From the NCBI GenBank assembly GCA_020051025.1, contig JAGVJS010000248.1:1-5486 (forward strand): a stretch of DNA of 5,486 bases. The letters are read 5' to 3'. Both the position numbers and the translations under genes were made by a program. Below the pieces are notes generated by a model that was not told where the DNA came from, made no database searches, and worked only from the letters and a program-made list of their open reading frames with translations. This document shows positions 1 through 5,354 of this stretch, piece by piece (within the stretch, counting starts at the first letter, position 1; every line of letters begins with the position of its first letter). Source of the stretch: Sphingobium sp. (GTDB lineage: Bacteria > Pseudomonadota > Alphaproteobacteria > Sphingomonadales > Sphingomonadaceae).

Positions 1-355
1 ACTTCGCCTTGCCCAGCGCCGACACGGTCACGTCCAGCCGCTGGCCGGGCTTGGCAAAGGCCGGCAGGTCGGCGGTCACCAGAACGGCGGCCGCATTCTT
101 CAGCGCCGGATTGATGTTCGACGGCAGCGTCAGGCCGAAACGCGACACGACGCCCTTCATGCCCTCGGTCGCATATTGGATGCTGTCGTCGCCGGTGCCG
201 GCCAGGCCCACGACGATGCCATATCCGGTCAACTGGTTGGGACGGACGCCCTGGAACGTGCCCAGATCCTTGATCCGTTCGGCATGGGCCGGCACGGCCA
301 CGCCGCCAAAGGCCAGCGCGAAGATCGGGAGAAGCAGGCGAAGAAGGCGGATCAT
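1..355 (-). CDS. flgI: Flagellar P-ring protein FlgI, N-terminal part (runs off the left edge)
   Basis: FlgI is secreted by Sec to the periplasm and assembles the P ring around the rod in the peptidoglycan layer. About 118 codons are visible; the family is usually about 370 residues, so roughly the first third is here and the gene continues beyond base 1. The protein opens with a basic, leucine-rich signal peptide (MIRLLRLLLPIF...) ending near AVPAHA, then ERIKDLG, which matches the usual mature FlgI start. Family motifs follow: NQLTGYGIVVGLAGTGD near residues 41-57, then a stretch of NAAAVLVTADLPAF and KPGQRLDVTVSALG near residues 90-116. The start at 355 places the signal peptide right at the N-terminus, but has only a weak GGAA upstream. 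An in-frame ATG at 373 would add six residues (METGTT) and overlap the flgH stop as TGATG, with no evident Shine-Dalgarno. Identity is near certain; the exact start is not. Confidence 0.95.
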   Translation of the reverse strand, partial: MIRLLRLLLPIFALAFGGVAVPAHAERIKDLGTFQGVRPNQLTGYGIVVGLAGTGDDSIQYATEGMKGVVSRFGLTLPSNINPALKNAAAVLVTADLPAFAKPGQRLDVTVSALGKAK

Positions 356-372
356 GGTCGTTCCGGTTTCCA

Positions 373-1056
373 TCAGAAGGGGCTGATTGCGGAGAAGAAG
401 CGCTGGAACCAGCCCTGACGGCTGGCATTGGCGATCTCGCCCTTGCCCTTGTAGATTATCTTGGCGTCGGCCACGCGGGTCGACGCGATGCGATTGTCGG
501 GCGCGATGTCGGCCTGGCGGACAAGGCCACTGATCTGGATGAACTCGTCGCCGCGATTGAGCGTCAGCGCCTTCTCGCCCTTCACCAGCATCGTGCCGTT
601 GGGATAGACCGCCGCGATCGTCACGGTAATCTCGCCGGTCAGCGCGTTCGACTGGCTGGCATTGCCCTTGCCAGCGAACGTATTCTGGCCGCTGGCGCCG
701 ATATCGGTGGGCGAAATCAGCTTGGACAGGATGCCGGTGCTTGGGGGCGTCAGGCCGACGGAGCCGTTGCGGGCGGTGTCGGCGCTGGTCGTCTTGCTCG
801 CCTGCGTCCGCTCAACCAGCACAATGGTGATGATGTCGCCCACTGTGGTGGCGCGCGCGCCGCTGGTCAGCGGGGTATAGCCCACCGATGCCTGAAAAAT
901 GGAGCCGTTCGCCGCTGGCGCAACCGGTTGGGCGACGGTCGGCATATAATAGTCGCGCTCGACCTCGCGCTTCTTCTTCTTGGCAGCTTCCAGCGGGGAA
1001 GAAGCCAGCGCGATCAGCGAGACAGCGGCAAGGACGGCGTGGGACAGGCGCATCAT
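373..1056 (-). CDS. flgH: Flagellar L-ring protein FlgH, without a lipobox cysteine
   Basis: FlgH forms the L ring, the outer-membrane bushing of the flagellar basal body. The 227-residue length is normal for the family. Conserved features are the NGSIFQAS segment (about residues 50-57), GDIITIVLVERTQASK (about 73-88) and the C-terminal block with LVKGEKALTLNRGDEFIQ followed by ISGLVRQADI, STRVADAKI and KGKGEI. The N-terminus is a signal peptide (about residues 1-25, ending ...SSPLEAA) followed at once by KKKKR. Canonical FlgH is a lipoprotein with a Cys at the cleavage point; here there is no cysteine anywhere in the protein, so cleavage by signal peptidase I near A24/A25 is inferred. Two adjacent ATG codons (1056 and 1053) are possible starts. 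An AAGG overlapping the flgG stop sits 4 nt before the first and 7 nt before the second. The gene begins 6 nt after flgG and is probably transcribed with it. Confidence 0.96.
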   Translation of the reverse strand: MMRLSHAVLAAVSLIALASSPLEAAKKKKREVERDYYMPTVAQPVAPAANGSIFQASVGYTPLTSGARATTVGDIITIVLVERTQASKTTSADTARNGSVGLTPPSTGILSKLISPTDIGASGQNTFAGKGNASQSNALTGEITVTIAAVYPNGTMLVKGEKALTLNRGDEFIQISGLVRQADIAPDNRIASTRVADAKIIYKGKGEIANASRQGWFQRFFSAISPF

Positions 1057-1062
1057 TCAGCC

Positions 1063-1851
1063 TTAGATATTCTGGTTGACGTACTGGAGCATCTCGTCGG
1101 TCGCCTTGATCATCTTGCTGTTGACCTCATAGGCGCGCTGGGTTTCGATCATGTCGACCAGCTCCTCGACGATGTTGACGTTCGACGTTTCCAGATAGCC
1201 CGACCGCATCAGGCCGCGACCTTCCAGACCCGCGACGCCGACCTGCGGCACGCCACTCGCGGCGCTTTCGGTCAGCAGGTTGCCGCCGATGGAGGTCAGG
1301 CCCGCCGGGTTCATGAAGGTGGCGATTTCGATCTGGCCAAGGTTGCTCGGCTGGCTTTCGCCCTGCAATGTCGCAGTCACGGTGCCGTCATTGCCGATCG
1401 CCACGGACGTCGCGCCTTGCGGCACGGTGATTTGCGGGATCAGCGGCAGGCCATCGCTGGTGACGACGGTGCCTTCGGCGGTGACGCTGAAATTACCGGC
1501 GCGGGTATAGGCGATGGAGCCGTCCGGCTTTTGAACCTGAAAATAGCCCGACCCTTCGATCGCGATATCCAGAACATTGTTCGTCTGGTTCAGCGTGCCC
1601 TGGGTGTTGATCTTGCTGGTGCCCTGCAACGCCACGCCAGAACCCAGGTTCAGACCGTTTGCGAACTTATTCTCGCTGTCCGAATTGGAACCCGCCTGGA
1701 TGATCTGCTGATATGCCAGCGTCTCGAAATCGGCACGATCCTTCTTGAAACCGGTCGTGTTGACGTTCGCCAGGTTGTTGGCGATCACGCGCATCTTCGT
1801 GTTCTGCGCGTCAAGGCCGGTGCGGGCGACATGAAGGGCGGCGTTGCTCAT
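1063..1851 (-). CDS. flgG: Flagellar distal rod protein FlgG
   Basis: FlgG polymerises into the distal rod, the drive-shaft segment that passes through the P and L rings. At 262 residues it has the usual FlgG length. The N-terminal rod/hook family signature ANNLANVNTTGFKK lies at residues 24-37. The central region carries the shared rod/hook core (LDIAIEGSGYFQV, YTRAGNFSVTAEG). The C-terminal helix region NIVEELVDMIETQRAYEVN followed by SKMIKATDEMLQYVNQ is diagnostic of FlgG and forms the coiled D0 domain with the N-terminus. A Shine-Dalgarno CGGAG (GGAG at 1863-1860) lies 8 nt before the ATG. The gene is the first one after an internal sigma-54 promoter (1901-1916) with a predicted leader of about 39 nt, and flgH follows after 6 nt. 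No sign of damage. Confidence 0.98.
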   Translation of the reverse strand: MSNAALHVARTGLDAQNTKMRVIANNLANVNTTGFKKDRADFETLAYQQIIQAGSNSDSENKFANGLNLGSGVALQGTSKINTQGTLNQTNNVLDIAIEGSGYFQVQKPDGSIAYTRAGNFSVTAEGTVVTSDGLPLIPQITVPQGATSVAIGNDGTVTATLQGESQPSNLGQIEIATFMNPAGLTSIGGNLLTESAASGVPQVGVAGLEGRGLMRSGYLETSNVNIVEELVDMIETQRAYEVNSKMIKATDEMLQYVNQNI

Positions 1852-1899
1852 CGTTCAATCTCCGTGGCGGCATCCCGAAAGATGCTCATGCGTCCATCA

Positions 1900-1917
1900 C
1901 AGCAAGATGCGTGCCAA
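1900..1917 (-). promoter_or_regulatory. Sigma-54 promoter for flgG (internal to the cluster)
   Basis: On the minus strand this reads TTGGCACGCATCTTGCTG. It matches the consensus TGGCACG-N4-TTGCW exactly (core 1916-1901), with the -24 GG at 1915/1914, the -12 GC at 1903/1902 and 10 nt between. The predicted start is near 1890, giving a leader of about 39 nt before the flgG ATG at 1851. It lies wholly in the non-coding flgF-flgG spacer, so coding constraint cannot explain it. It would drive flgG-flgH-flgI and anything further left. Confidence 0.93.
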
Positions 1918-1988
1918 TATTAAGCATTTCCAATCCGGCCGTTTACGGTCAGCGGCTCGGGCGATGCGGTATCAAAAGACGCTGGCCA

Positions 1989-2732
1989 TTAACCGTCGAG
2001 GCGCATCAGCGACGCGCCGCCATCGTCCAGCTGCTTGGCGGTATCGATCATCTTCACCTGGGTTTCCCAGGCGCGGCTGGCCTCGATCATCTGGATCAGG
2101 GCCTGCGTCGCATTGACATTGGACCCTTCCAGCGATCCCGACGTCACAGTGGCCAGCGGGTCGGCCGGCAATGCGCCGCCATTCACCTCGCGGAACAGGC
2201 CGTCCTTGCCCTTGGCGATGCTGGACCCTGCGGCATTGACCAGCTTCAGCTTGTCGACTTGCGCCGGGTTGGCAGGGTCGCCGCCCTGCGGCACGCCCCA
2301 GATGCTGCCATCCTGGGCGATCGATACGCTGTCCATCTGCGGCAGGGTGATCGGGCCGCCCTCGCCCAACACGGCAAGGCCGTCGCCCGTGGTGAGGAGG
2401 CCGCTGTCCGTGACCTTAAGGTCGCCGCGGCGCGTATAGGCTTCGCTGCCGTCCGCGGCCTGAACGGCGAGCAAGGCATCGCCGTTCATGGCCACGTCCA
2501 GCGTGTTGCCGGTTTCGGTCATCGCGCCTTGCGCCATGTCGGCGGCGATGACCTGTTCGGAAGCCTGGGCACGGGTGTCGAACGTGTCGCCCTTGATCCA
2601 GCGCGTCTCGGCATTGGCGATTTCGGCGCGAAAGCCGACGGTGTTGACGTTCGCAAGGTTGTTCGCGACCGACGCCTGCCGCGCCATCGCGCCGCGCATC
2701 GCCGTAAGTGCCGTGTTGACGAGCCGATCCAT
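1989..2732 (-). CDS. flgF: Flagellar proximal rod protein FlgF
   Basis: FlgF is a proximal rod subunit exported by the flagellar type III apparatus. It is 247 residues long, as expected. The N-terminal helix carries the rod signature ANNLANVNTVGFR at residues 23-35. The middle has the shared core LDVAMNGDALLAVQ and YTRRGDLKVTDSGLL. The C-terminus, GSNVNATQALIQMIEASRAW followed by ETQVKMIDTAKQLDDGG, is FlgF-like (alanine/tryptophan after the SR, rather than the QRAYE of FlgG). Position between flgE and flgG supports the call. An AGAAGG Shine-Dalgarno (2746-2741) sits 8 nt before the ATG, in a 32-nt spacer after flgE. It is followed by a 137-nt spacer with a second promoter, so it is probably the last gene served only by the flgB promoter, although no terminator is visible after it. 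Confidence 0.97.
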   Translation of the reverse strand: MDRLVNTALTAMRGAMARQASVANNLANVNTVGFRAEIANAETRWIKGDTFDTRAQASEQVIAADMAQGAMTETGNTLDVAMNGDALLAVQAADGSEAYTRRGDLKVTDSGLLTTGDGLAVLGEGGPITLPQMDSVSIAQDGSIWGVPQGGDPANPAQVDKLKLVNAAGSSIAKGKDGLFREVNGGALPADPLATVTSGSLEGSNVNATQALIQMIEASRAWETQVKMIDTAKQLDDGGASLMRLDG

Positions 2733-2764
2733 GGGTTAAACCTTCTGTCCCGTGCCTGTCCGAA

Positions 2765-3607
2765 TTAGGTCCGCAGGTTGACGATCGTGGTGGTCAGCGT
2801 GTTCGCCGCCTCGATCGCCTTGCTGTTCGCCTGGAAGTTGCGTTGCGCCGCGATCAGGTTGACCAGCTCGTCGGTGATGTCGACGTTGGAGCGTTCCAGG
2901 AAGCCCGAGTTGACGGCGCCGAACAGGCCCTGATTGGCGGTGCCCAGCGTCGGCTGGCCGCTGGCGACGGTCGAGGTCCAATGGGCGTCGCCCTCCTGAC
3001 GCAGACCTTCCTGGCTGTTGAAGGACGCCATGGCGACCTGGCCCAGATAGACAGTGCTGCCATCGGCATAGACGGCAGACACCAGACCTTCCTTCGACAC
3101 GCCCACACTGTTCAGCTGCGCGCCGTTGGCTACGCCGTTCAACGTGGTCGGAATCTGCAAATCGGTCAGGTCGGCCGGGGTGGCGTTGGTGGTGGCACCG
3201 GTGCGTTGGCCGGTCTGGGGATCGACGGCGAACACCTGGATGCGCGACCCCGTGGTATCGACGGCGTAGCGATCCTCATCGACCGAGAAGGCGCCGTTGC
3301 GGGTATAGCTGACGGTGCCGTCCTCACCCTTCACGGTGAAAAAGCCTTCGCCGGTGATGGCGAGGTCGAGCGTCTTGTCGGTGCCTTCGATCGTGCCCTG
3401 TGTGAACTGCTGGGCGACGTCCTGCACGCGCACGCCTTGCCCTGCGACCTGATTGGTGGTCTGCATCGGGGCGGCAGCGAAAATGTCGCCGAACTGCGCC
3501 TTGCTCTTCTTGAACGCGGTCGAGCTGACGTTGGCGACGTTGTTGGACGTGGTGGCGAGGTCGATCTGGGCGGCTTTCAGGCCCGACAGGGAGATATAGA
3601 AGGACAT
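2765..3607 (-). CDS. flgE: Flagellar hook protein FlgE, short form
   Basis: FlgE polymerises into the hook, the universal joint between rod and filament. The N-terminus begins MSFYISLSGLKAAQIDLATT and carries the hook signature NNVANVSSTAFKKSKAQFGDIF from residue 22. The core motif LDLAITGEGFFTVKG plus YTRNGAFSVDEDRY follows near residues 82-114. The C-terminal helix SNVDITDELVNLIAAQRNFQ and the SKAIEAANTL segment (residues 240-280) closes the D0/D1 part. Lying directly after flgD and before flgF, it is in the expected place. It is only 280 residues, against about 400 in Salmonella and more in Caulobacter. The inner domains are present, and the missing length corresponds to the surface D2 domain (inference). 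A strong Shine-Dalgarno AAGGAG (3620-3615) sits 7 nt before the ATG, fitting high expression. FlgG is the nearest alternative, but a clear FlgG is present downstream. Confidence 0.94.
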   Translation of the reverse strand: MSFYISLSGLKAAQIDLATTSNNVANVSSTAFKKSKAQFGDIFAAAPMQTTNQVAGQGVRVQDVAQQFTQGTIEGTDKTLDLAITGEGFFTVKGEDGTVSYTRNGAFSVDEDRYAVDTTGSRIQVFAVDPQTGQRTGATTNATPADLTDLQIPTTLNGVANGAQLNSVGVSKEGLVSAVYADGSTVYLGQVAMASFNSQEGLRQEGDAHWTSTVASGQPTLGTANQGLFGAVNSGFLERSNVDITDELVNLIAAQRNFQANSKAIEAANTLTTTIVNLRT

Positions 3608-3614
3608 GGCGTTG

Positions 3615-3620
3615 CTCCTT
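3615..3620 (-). promoter_or_regulatory. Strong flgE ribosome binding site
   Basis: AAGGAG on the minus strand, 7 nt before the flgE ATG, is the best Shine-Dalgarno match seen in the window. This fits the need for many more hook subunits than rod subunits. Confidence 0.8.
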
Positions 3621-3667
3621 GGGTGAAAAGGATTTTTGGGATGAAAAGGCTTTTGGGAGTGATGAAG
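3619..3667. repeat. Short imperfect tandem repeats in the flgD-flgE spacer
   Basis: On the plus strand TTGGGTGAAAAGGATTT (3619-3635) is followed directly by TTGGGATGAAAAGGCTTT (3636-3653). A decayed third unit follows, starting TTGGGAGTGATGAAG (about 3653-3667). The units are 17-18 bp and differ by one inserted base and one substitution. The array ends at the flgE Shine-Dalgarno, so it lies in the translation leader of the hook gene. Slippage duplication is the simple explanation. Confidence 0.6.
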
Positions 3668-3674
3668 CGAAAGC

Positions 3675-4334
3675 CTACATCAGGCTGATCGCGTCCGACG
3701 GCTTGTAGCTGCCGAGCGCGGTGATGAGTTTCGAGGAGGATCCGTCGGCAGGCGACTGGACGGCGGCGATGGTGGCCCAGGTCGCAACCTTGCTGGTGCT
3801 GGCGCCGCTGACCTTTACCTGGAGGGCGGAGGTCGAAACCGTCTCGCCCGCGTCGTTCTTGCCGTCCCAGTAGAAGGTCAGATCGCCGGCCGGCTGCGCG
3901 CCGGTTTCGATCGACTTGACGACATTGCCGGCGGAATCGACCAGATTGATCGTCGCGCCTTCGGTGGCTGCGGACAAAGTGATCTGGCCGGCATAGGTGC
4001 CGCTGGCGTCGGGCGCGGCGATATTGCTCTGCACCAGCATCGACTTGCCGATCCAGCTGGCCGCATCGCCCAGCCGCGTGCCGGTCAGCTCGCCCGCCAG
4101 ATTCTTCAGCGTCTGGTTCATTTCCGCGATCCCGGACGAATTGGTGATGGTCGCCATCTGCGACACCATCTGGGCATTATCGACGGGCTGGAACGGATCC
4201 TGATACTGCATCTGGGCGGTCAGCAGAGTGAGGAAGCTCGACTGATCCATCGTCGCGCTGCCGGTGCCGATATTCTTGTTCGGATTATAGACCGGAAGGC
4301 CCGCGCTGTCGGTGACCGTGGATGTGGTCGTCAT
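3675..4334 (-). CDS. flgD: Flagellar hook-capping (scaffold) protein FlgD
   Basis: FlgD sits at the tip of the growing hook, directs FlgE polymerisation and is then discarded. The N-terminal hook-cap domain is unmistakable: DQSSFLTLLTAQMQYQDPF and QPVDNAQMVSQMA occupy about residues 30-61. The later region has the FlgD Tudor/Ig-like pattern: WIGKSMLVQS near residue 94, SAGNVVKSIETG, then LTFYWDGKNDAGE near residues 151-163, and a C-terminal LITALGSYKPSDAISLM that resembles the usual end of the family. The 219-residue length is normal. The start ATG overlaps the flgC stop as ATGA, and AAGGAT (4346-4341) lies 6 nt upstream, so translation is probably coupled. The 67-nt spacer before flgE contains short imperfect tandem repeats. 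Confidence 0.97.
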   Translation of the reverse strand: MTTTSTVTDSAGLPVYNPNKNIGTGSATMDQSSFLTLLTAQMQYQDPFQPVDNAQMVSQMATITNSSGIAEMNQTLKNLAGELTGTRLGDAASWIGKSMLVQSNIAAPDASGTYAGQITLSAATEGATINLVDSAGNVVKSIETGAQPAGDLTFYWDGKNDAGETVSTSALQVKVSGASTSKVATWATIAAVQSPADGSSSKLITALGSYKPSDAISLM

Positions 4335-4741
4335 TTGCCGATCCTTATGGTTTCCATCATCAGGGACTTGGCTGTGTTCAAGACCTGGACGTTATTCTGG
4401 TACATGCGGGCGGTTTCGATCATGTCGATCAACTCGGCATTGCCGTCCACGGCGGCTTCCCACACATTGCCGTTGGCATCGGCCAGCGGATGGTTGGGGT
4501 CGTAACGCTTGGTCGGCTCCGCATTGGTGGTAACGACATTCTTGACCTTCACCGTCGATACGCCCGGCGTGTCGGTGACGCTTTCGAACACCGGCTTGAT
4601 CGCGCGATAGGCTTCGCCGGCGGTGCCGGTAACGTTGCCGGCATTGGCCATGTTGGAAGCGGTGGCATTCAGGCGCACCAGCTGGGCGCTCATGGCGCGG
4701 CCGGCGATATCGAAGATGTTCATGGGCGCATTGTTGCTCAT
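4331..4741 (-). CDS. flgC: Flagellar proximal rod protein FlgC
   Basis: FlgC is a small proximal rod subunit. The chosen start gives 136 residues, a normal length. The N-terminal motif NIFDIAGRAMSAQLVRLNAT with ASNMANAG follows the family pattern, then EAYRAIKPVFESV, a middle KRYDPNHPLADANGNV, and the C-terminal helix NAELIDMIETARMYQNNVQV with LNTAKSLMMETI. Two ATG codons compete, at 4747 (overlapping the flgB stop as ATGA) and at 4741. The Shine-Dalgarno AAGGGAG (4755-4749) lies only 1 nt before the first but 7 nt before the second, so 4741 is preferred. The longer form would add only Met-Ser. Either way the gene is tightly coupled to flgB upstream and overlaps flgD by 4 nt downstream. Confidence 0.96.
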   Translation of the reverse strand: MSNNAPMNIFDIAGRAMSAQLVRLNATASNMANAGNVTGTAGEAYRAIKPVFESVTDTPGVSTVKVKNVVTTNAEPTKRYDPNHPLADANGNVWEAAVDGNAELIDMIETARMYQNNVQVLNTAKSLMMETIRIGK

Positions 4742-4743
4742 GC

Positions 4744-5112
4744 TCATTCTCCCTTCAGGGCGCGGTTGATGGTGTTGATGCGGCCCTCCAGGAAGGAGAG
4801 GGTCGTGCGATATTTGACCGCATTTTCGGCGAACAGCGTCTGTTCGGTGCTCAGTTCGACCGTATTGCCGTCCAGGCTGGGCTGGAGCGGCACACGATAG
4901 CCCATGGAGTCATCGACCGCCTTGGACACGTTGGTCGCGCTGCTGCCGGCCTGCGTCGTGGCTTCCTTGAGCGCGGACTCGAAATCGATGTCGCGCGCCT
5001 TGTAACCGGGGGTCGAGGCATTGGCGATGTTGGACGCGAGCAGGGACAGGCGCTGCGAACGAAGCGCCAGCGCCTTTCCGTGTATCCCGAACAGATTGTC
5101 TTCCACCGACAT
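4744..5112 (-). CDS. flgB: Flagellar proximal rod protein FlgB
   Basis: FlgB is the proximal rod subunit closest to the MS-ring/export gate. The 122-residue length is typical. The signature ASNIANASTPGYKARDIDF at residues 26-44 is classic FlgB, with MGYRVPLQPSLDGNTVELS in the middle and the C-terminal FAENAVKYRTTLSFLEGR plus INTINRALKG helix. It is the first gene of the leftward run. A modest AGGCG (5126-5122) lies 9 nt before the ATG. The sigma-54 promoter at 5196-5211 would give a leader of about 73 nt. The stop codon overlaps the first possible flgC start as ATGA, or leaves a 2-nt gap to the preferred one. Confidence 0.97.
   Translation of the reverse strand: MSVEDNLFGIHGKALALRSQRLSLLASNIANASTPGYKARDIDFESALKEATTQAGSSATNVSKAVDDSMGYRVPLQPSLDGNTVELSTEQTLFAENAVKYRTTLSFLEGRINTINRALKGE
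4749..4755 (-). promoter_or_regulatory. Ribosome binding site that decides the flgC start
   Basis: AAGGGAG on the minus strand lies inside the last codons of flgB. It is 1 nt from the ATG at 4747, too close to work well, and 7 nt from the ATG at 4741, an ideal spacing. This supports the shorter FlgC. Confidence 0.7.
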
Positions 5113-5194
5113 GGTCGTTTTCGCCTAAACTTTTCGCTTCACCCGCCGTTCTGACCCCTGATGGCGTCTCCTGACGGGTGATCCTGTCGGAGAT

Positions 5195-5212
5195 CAGCAA
5201 GAGCCGTGCCAA
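5195..5212 (-). promoter_or_regulatory. Sigma-54 promoter for flgB
   Basis: On the minus strand this reads TTGGCACGGCTCTTGCTG, an exact match to the sigma-54 consensus TGGCACG-N4-TTGCW (core 5211-5196). The -24 GG is at 5210/5209 and the -12 GC at 5198/5197, with the required 10 nt between them. The predicted transcript start is near 5185, about 73 nt before flgB. The same element recurs before flgG with only two differences in 18 positions, both in the free spacer. Class II/III flagellar genes of many alphaproteobacteria and pseudomonads are sigma-54 dependent, so the location fits. Confidence 0.93.
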
Positions 5213-5238
5213 TTTGCGTGGGTGACGCATCGGCGGCA

Positions 5239-5269
5239 CGGCAAACCCCGGCCAACGGGGTGCTTGCTG
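5239..5269. repeat. GC-rich imperfect inverted repeat in the flgB divergent spacer
   Basis: ACCCCG (5245-5250) pairs with CGGGGT (5256-5261) across the 5-nt loop GCCAA. The pairing resumes after two unpaired bases, GCAA (5241-5244) with TTGC (5264-5267). The left arm begins with CGGCA, the same half site as in the palindromes at 5286-5322, but its partner half (GGCCA at 5250-5254) matches only the central GCC. It lies about 55-85 bp upstream of the predicted flgB start, between promoter and candidate enhancer. No T-run follows on either strand, so a terminator is unlikely. Function unknown. Confidence 0.45.
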
Positions 5270-5285
5270 GGGGAGGCGGCAAGGG

Positions 5286-5322
5286 CGGCAATTTTTTGCC
5301 GGTCGGCGGCAGGGCGTTGCCG
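5286..5322. promoter_or_regulatory. Paired palindromes, candidate enhancer for a sigma-54 activator
   Basis: Two 16-bp inverted repeats of the form CGGCA-N6-TGCCG lie at 5286-5301 (CGGCAATTTTTTGCCG) and 5307-5322 (CGGCAGGGCGTTGCCG). Their starts are 21 bp apart, two helical turns, so both face the same side of the DNA. Their centres fall about 108 and 129 bp upstream of the predicted flgB transcript start, the usual distance for bacterial enhancer-binding proteins. FlbD (Caulobacter) or FleQ-type regulators are the natural candidates; assignment to either is inference. The sites also lie 33-69 bp before the divergent gene's start and could affect it. Confidence 0.6.
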
Positions 5323-5354
5323 CTACCGGGTGAAGTGATGGGAACAGCAGGTTC

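Noticed and set aside
928..1923. Long plus-strand open frame (331 codons) opposite flgG and part of flgH
   Set aside because: It is the antisense shadow of a GC-rich coding region. The opposite strand encodes unmistakable FlgG and FlgH, and the antisense peptide is His/Asp/Arg/Val rich with no family motif.
1917..1988. Terminator between flgF and flgG
   Set aside because: Only weak short pairings such as CCG-TTTA-CGG are visible and no T-run follows in the direction of transcription, so read-through from flgF into flgG remains possible.
1911..2768. Plus-strand open frame (285 codons) opposite flgF
   Set aside because: Antisense shadow of flgF with similar low-information composition; no ribosome site or motif supports it.
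2843..3688. Plus-strand open frame (281 codons) opposite flgE
   Set aside because: Antisense shadow of flgE; it contains the same GDVDVGAFQ-like reverse image of the conserved rod/hook C-terminus seen in the other shadows.
3989..4002. CGGCA-N4-TGCCG inside flgD, resembling the enhancer palindromes
   Set aside because: The spacer is 4 instead of 6, and it lies in GC-rich coding sequence where such arms arise by chance.
4322..4900. Plus-strand open frame (192 codons) opposite flgC and part of flgB
   Set aside because: Antisense shadow spanning two well-supported genes.
5308..5320. Possible plus-strand sigma-54 promoter (GGCAGGGCGTTGC) for the divergent gene
   Set aside because: Only 9 nt separate the GG and GC elements instead of the required 10. 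The same is true of GGCAATTTTTTGC at 5287-5299. Both are better explained as the palindromes.
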